A stretch of 64,000 nt of DNA from Chthoniobacterales bacterium. GTDB lineage: Bacteria > Verrucomicrobiota > Verrucomicrobiia > Chthoniobacterales > UBA10450. The translations under genes were made by a program, and so were the position numbers. This document shows positions 59,831 to 64,000 of the stretch, one piece after another; positions within the stretch are counted from its first letter, which is position 1, and each line of letters opens with the position of its first letter. The notes beneath the pieces were generated by a model. The model worked only from the letters and a program-made list of their open reading frames with translations, was not told the DNA's origin and did no database searches. Location: contig JACDGM010000002.1 of assembly GCA_013815325.1 (NCBI GenBank), forward strand, positions 1 to 64,000. The letters are read 5' to 3'.

Positions 59831-61093
59831 TTACTGCCGCGTGTGATCGTCCGGTTCGTGGCCCGGAGGGAAGGGCTGCGTCGGATCGTGAACGAACGGA
59901 AAGACGTTGCGGAAGCGTACTTCGTTTGCATCAACATAGTCAGTCGTTGGCACATCGTTGTGGATAAGGGTGAAGGTCGCGTCGACAACATCATCTACCA
60001 GCCTGCGGCCGCCCAGATTGCCAAAGCCGCCCCCGGGATTGGTCCCGCCCTGCGGTCCGGAATTCGGCACATTCAGGTCGAGGCGAAGGATGTCGCCCTT
60101 AACTTGGACCATGTTTAGAATTTGGGTTACATGGGCCGGGTCGGTTCCGAAGTTTTGCAGGTCAACGATCAAGTCGCCGCGGAACACTCCACGCGCGTCA
60201 GCCTGCGTCGTAGCGCCATTGTATTCGTTTTTGCGCGGCGCGGGAATGAGTACGTTATTAACGAGCGGATTACCCTGCCGATCGACGTTCACAAACCCAC
60301 CTTGACCGGTGTATGCACCGTCTTCGATCTTCTGATTGGTGCGCCGCTGGGTGACCGCGTTGATTCCAATCACACTGGTATTCGCCCCGCGCAGGAAACT
60401 CGCTGGAATGCTCACCACGGTAGCCATGGTGTTGAAGCCGGCATAGGTATCCCGTCCGCGGCGGAAGCCGAGAAGGAAGAAATCGGGATGGCCGGGATTC
60501 ATCAAGGACGATGCGACCAGATTATTCGCGCCGGTGTCGTCGAGAAAGAAGGGATCATCGGAGGCACCGCCAAAGAACTTCGCGCCGGTGTTGGGATCGG
60601 TAGTGACCACCGGATTTGGTGGCGGAACCGGCCGGGGCACCTGGGTCGCGATGGTAGTCGGCCCAGTGAAGCCAAGTATCACCTGCTTGTTCAAATCCGT
60701 CAGCTTGATGGTTGCCGTCTGGTTGGTGAGACGGCCCAGCCCCGGAGAGTAAGTCACATCGACGAAGAGGTCCGGTCTGGCGTCTCCTGTATTTTCAATT
60801 TCAAAACGGTAGCGAATGTTGGAATCGAAGATCACCATCCCGAAATGTTCGCCCGAGACAATAAAGCCCTGCGTGCTCAGGACGAGAATGACTTGCGAGT
60901 TGTCGTTAGGATCGAGGAAGGCCCACAGATCGGCAATATCAGCGCCGCGGTCCTGTGCGATCGTGGGTGAATCGATGTGATCGGAGGCCTGCAGCCGCGC
61001 GGGCCCAGAGAGCGCGAGCGCGAGGAAGGCGCAAGCGCCGAGAAGATTGGGATATTTAGACCGCGAGGTGCGAATTACATTTTCATGTTGCAT
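59831..61093 (-). CDS. DUF4331 domain protein
   Basis: SDHIDSPTIAQDRGADIADLWAFLDPNDNSQVILVLSTQG; DVVDATFTLIHN. Confidence 0.85.
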   Translation of the reverse strand: MQHENVIRTSRSKYPNLLGACAFLALALSGPARLQASDHIDSPTIAQDRGADIADLWAFLDPNDNSQVILVLSTQGFIVSGEHFGMVIFDSNIRYRFEIENTGDARPDLFVDVTYSPGLGRLTNQTATIKLTDLNKQVILGFTGPTTIATQVPRPVPPPNPVVTTDPNTGAKFFGGASDDPFFLDDTGANNLVASSLMNPGHPDFFLLGFRRGRDTYAGFNTMATVVSIPASFLRGANTSVIGINAVTQRRTNQKIEDGAYTGQGGFVNVDRQGNPLVNNVLIPAPRKNEYNGATTQADARGVFRGDLIVDLQNFGTDPAHVTQILNMVQVKGDILRLDLNVPNSGPQGGTNPGGGFGNLGGRRLVDDVVDATFTLIHNDVPTTDYVDANEVRFRNVFPFVHDPTQPFPPGHEPDDHTRQ

Positions 61094-61368
61094 AAGCTGG
61101 CTTTTTCTTTGGGTTTCTAAGTTGCGAGTTCCCGAGTTCGAGTCCGCGCCTGTAAATTTATTCCCACTTTGTTCAGGAATGAATCAGCAGGCGCCTCGTT
61201 GCGGCAATCGCGGCCTTGGGCTTTTTGCGGGTGCCTATGTTTTCGCAGACGCCGTTTTCGTTTCCAACTCAACTTTGGCAGCCCTCCTCGACCTAAGTTT
61301 GATTCCTGTGAGGCCCGATGCAGCTGTGGGTGCCCACGACCTATGGGGCACTAGGGTAAGCCGCGACC

Positions 61369-61662
61369 GGGAGTAACTATCAAACTCTGATCGAACATTG
61401 GAATGGCCGGCGCTGGACCTTTGTACCGAGCTCTCCACTGGAACGGTGCGTGTGGAGCAGTGTCACGAGATCGAATGTGGAGAAGGCCGTTCTCTATGCG
61501 GTGGATGGAGTGGCATCGAACGAGATCCGGCGGTCGGTATTAATTCAGGCGAACGAGCGCACGTTTACCTGCATCGGGATGGGATACCTGCAGTGTGATT
61601 CCCAGCCTAACGACAGCTCGGAGGATAACTTTCCTCTTTGCGGTCCCGGCGGTCGGGTGTAG
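61369..61662 (+). pseudogene. Possible remnant of a beta-propeller (YQTLIEHWNG) protein
   Basis: SNYQTLIEHWNGRRWTFVPSSPLE readable without start; resembles LIEHWNGTxWSxVPSPN repeats; weak. Confidence 0.3.
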
Positions 61663-61785
61663 CGCGGTGTCTCTGACGCGCGAAGATGAAATGCAGGCCC
61701 TGCGTGCGAGCACGCGCATTTGCCCGGCGCCGATGGCATATTTCCTCCGCCTCACCGGCGGCTACGCCTAACGCGTTCCTCTGCC

Positions 61786-62673
61786 TCAGTACGGATTCGC
61801 GGCCATTCCGCGCGACGCCCGCACTTCGATTTGTCCCTCGCTCACACGGACCTCAAAGCAGGGCTGCGCATAGGTAGCAGGCCCGGCGAGAATGCTGCCG
61901 TCCCCGATCGCAAACGTCGAGCCATGCCACGGACAAGTCACCGCCTGCCCATCGAACTCGCCTTCGGAGAGAGGCCCACCCAGATGGGAGCATTTTTCCG
62001 CCATGGCAAAAATCCGGCGGCCGCGCCTAACGAGAAATAGAGGAACACCGTCGGCCTCCGCCTTGACCATTTTGTTATCGGGCAGCTCTGACTCTTTCAT
62101 CACCGGCACGAATCTTTCCGGCAGTGCCTCCGGCGCGTGATTGACGCCGATCCGCTCATTAAAAACCAGATGCCCGCCCAGGTACGCCCCCACCATGGAG
62201 AGAGTATAGCCGGCAAAGCCTGTCGTTAGGCCGGCACGCCGGCAGCCGTTCCGCCGCTGCCACCAAGAGCCGAGATAACAGGCGGTCGCGGCGATGTTTG
62301 TGATGGCGTGGAGCGCGCCCACGCGGCGCGGTTTATCAGAGGTGTGATTCCAATCATTGAGACCGGTGAACGCCGCCCCCGCCGCCCCGATCAAGCCGAT
62401 TCCGACCGCCACGTCGGCGCCGCGGGCAAGGCTTTTGTCGCCCGTGGAAAGCTCGTAAAGATCGAATGCCGCCGCTGCTGTCCACGCGCCCAGCGGCACG
62501 TCGGTGATGACAGGATGTAACGGATGCCCAAGCCAGGTGCCGTGGAGAAAATTCCGCACCTTCTGGCCCAGCGGAACATCCTTGAGAAAGAGAACATCGG
62601 CGACCGCGCCAAGCACTCTCTCCACCGGGCCGAGCCAATTCTGCCGACTGACTAAATCTCCGAGCTTATCCAT
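61786..62673 (-). CDS. DUF2231 membrane domain fused to Rieske [2Fe-2S] domain
   Basis: WLGHPLHPVITDVPLGAWTAAAAFDL; CSHLGGPLSEGEFDGQAVTCPWHGSTF. Confidence 0.88.
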   Translation of the reverse strand: MDKLGDLVSRQNWLGPVERVLGAVADVLFLKDVPLGQKVRNFLHGTWLGHPLHPVITDVPLGAWTAAAAFDLYELSTGDKSLARGADVAVGIGLIGAAGAAFTGLNDWNHTSDKPRRVGALHAITNIAATACYLGSWWQRRNGCRRAGLTTGFAGYTLSMVGAYLGGHLVFNERIGVNHAPEALPERFVPVMKESELPDNKMVKAEADGVPLFLVRRGRRIFAMAEKCSHLGGPLSEGEFDGQAVTCPWHGSTFAIGDGSILAGPATYAQPCFEVRVSEGQIEVRASRGMAANPY

Positions 62674-62755
62674 GCTAGTGAATCGCAAGCCGTCGAGTCG
62701 GTGGCTCCCGCGAATGGCAAGTCCGGCCGCGCGGGCGGGAACGATTCTTCCTGCA

Positions 62756-63001
62756 ATGAATGCCGATGAAGTTCCGCCAGGTACCCCGCCGCCCGCCGCT
62801 CTCAATCCAGAGAAAGATCCTGATCAATGGACGACCGGCAATGAAGTCATGACCGGACCGCAGCGTTCCTATCTGCAAACCCTTTGCCGCGAAGCGGGCG
62901 AGGAATTTGATCCCAGACTAACGAAAGCGCAGGCGTCAAAAAAAATCGACGAGCTGCGCCAGAAGACCGGTCGGGGCGAAGGCGGGCCGGCAGAGAACTA
63001 A
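62756..63001 (+). CDS. DUF3072-like protein
   Basis: NPEKDPDQWTTGNEVMTGPQRSYLQTLCREAGEEFDPRLTKAQASKKIDELRQKTGR. Confidence 0.75.
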   Translation: MNADEVPPGTPPPAALNPEKDPDQWTTGNEVMTGPQRSYLQTLCREAGEEFDPRLTKAQASKKIDELRQKTGRGEGGPAEN

Positions 63002-63401
63002 GAAAACGGTCCTGAGCGCGGGAGCGGAGCTGGCAGCGACTTTCGCGTCGGGCGCGGCGGACATTCGAGGATTTGTCGCGCCGTCGGCTGTTCATCGGGC
63101 ACGCGCTTTACCGGCACGCGCTGCGCCACTTCGACGAAGCATTTCGGCGGAAGGCTGAAGCGCGCGCCGGATGAGCATCGACATCCACTTATCGGCTGTC
63201 CCGGGCGCATAGCCGCAAGCTGCACTTCCTTGGAGTTCGCCACCACCCAAACCGGCGGCGGCGGAGATAGCCAATTGCACCGGACCGGATTGATTGCGTT
63301 CTGCCAGGACGATAGGTGAGGGCCGATGTCCCAGATTCCGTCCGATATTTTGCGTATCAAGTATAAAATATGGCACGAATAAGGCTTCTCTGCATGCCTA
63401 C

Positions 63402-64000
63402 ATGAAAATAAATAACCGCATCAAAGCAGCCGCGCTGCTCTTTCTCTAGTCGTCGCGGGCGCGTTAGCCGCTCCTCTCCCCGCCACGCCTGTCGCAGGTG
63501 ATATCTATGTGTCGGACCCGCCTCTTCTCGTGAAGATCAGTGTCGACGGCATCCAATCGATCATCCCCACCACTATCGTCACTCCCAGCGGAGTGGTCTT
63601 CGACCAAACCGGCGATGTCTACATCGCCGACTCTGCCACCAACAGCGTGGTAAAGATCACTCCCGACGGTATCCAAACCACCATCGCGTCCGGTCTCGCT
63701 AATCCGAAGGATCTGGCGCTAGACTCTTCGGGAAATCTTTATGTCGCCAACTCCGGCACCAACTCAGTGCTTAAGATCGCGCCCGACGGCACCAAGACAA
63801 CCTTCGCAACCGGGTTGAACGGTCCTGCGGGTCTCGCTTTTGACGCCTTGGGCAATCTTTTCGTCTCCAGCAAGGGCAGTAACGCCATCTTCAAAATCTC
63901 GCCCAAGGGCACCAAAAGCACCTTCGTCAACGCGGGTTTGAACGCCCCTGGCGGTATCGCCTTTGACGCGACCGGCAACTTGCTCGTCGCCGATACTGGC
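63402..64000 (+). CDS. NHL/YVTN-type beta-propeller protein, partial; frameshift in signal peptide
   Basis: MKINNRIKAAAL then frame change to LVVAGALAAPLPATPVAGDIYVSDPPLLVKISVDGIQ...GDVYIADSATNSVVKITPDGIQTTIASGLANPKDLALDSSGNLYVANSGTNSV repeats running off the end. Confidence 0.7.

Noticed and set aside
62998-63360. 120-aa - strand ORF
   Set aside because: Proline/arginine-rich, no domain, may be spurious in non-coding DNA.

Overview
A 64 kb GC-rich chromosomal window. Gene content and repeats suggest a soil Verrucomicrobium-like bacterium, but that affiliation is inference. Most of it is housekeeping: smc (partial, missed by the ORF track), APC permease, ggt, M20 peptidase, queC/queF, exopolysaccharide genes, topB, relBE-like TA, dprA, ssb, rpsF, pth, rplY, prs, a PAS/REC hybrid kinase, POT transporter, S9 peptidase, glpX, mqnC, bamA, ompH, an MsbA-like ABC exporter, MOSC/mobA/fdhD, and an NYN protein. 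A peroxidase / ECF sigma / beta-propeller / DUF4331 block lies at about 53.9-61.1 kb. Two observations stand out. (1) The octamer 5'-CCTAACGA-3' / 5'-TCGTTAGG-3' occurs about 70 times by eye (roughly 2 expected for a random 8-mer on two strands). It is in both orientations, mostly inside genes, and twice forms inverted pairs as hairpins just after stop codons. The density and layout resemble a DNA-uptake sequence, and dprA is in the window. It is nearly absent from a 7.5 kb island and a 5.5 kb translation block. (2) A 58-codon ORF absent from the ORF track (43821-43997, -) encodes a UBact/Pup-like modifier (MPERTEKPVTPVPWGPQPGDGGGPKSPDVSKPDTRDLLKKMRKVDPNQSKRYRQRTGQ). It is translationally coupled to 20S proteasome beta and alpha genes, followed closely by a peptidoglycan amidase and a peptidoglycan-binding gene. 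Several families of intergenic palindromes are also present. All counts were made by eye and need computational confirmation.
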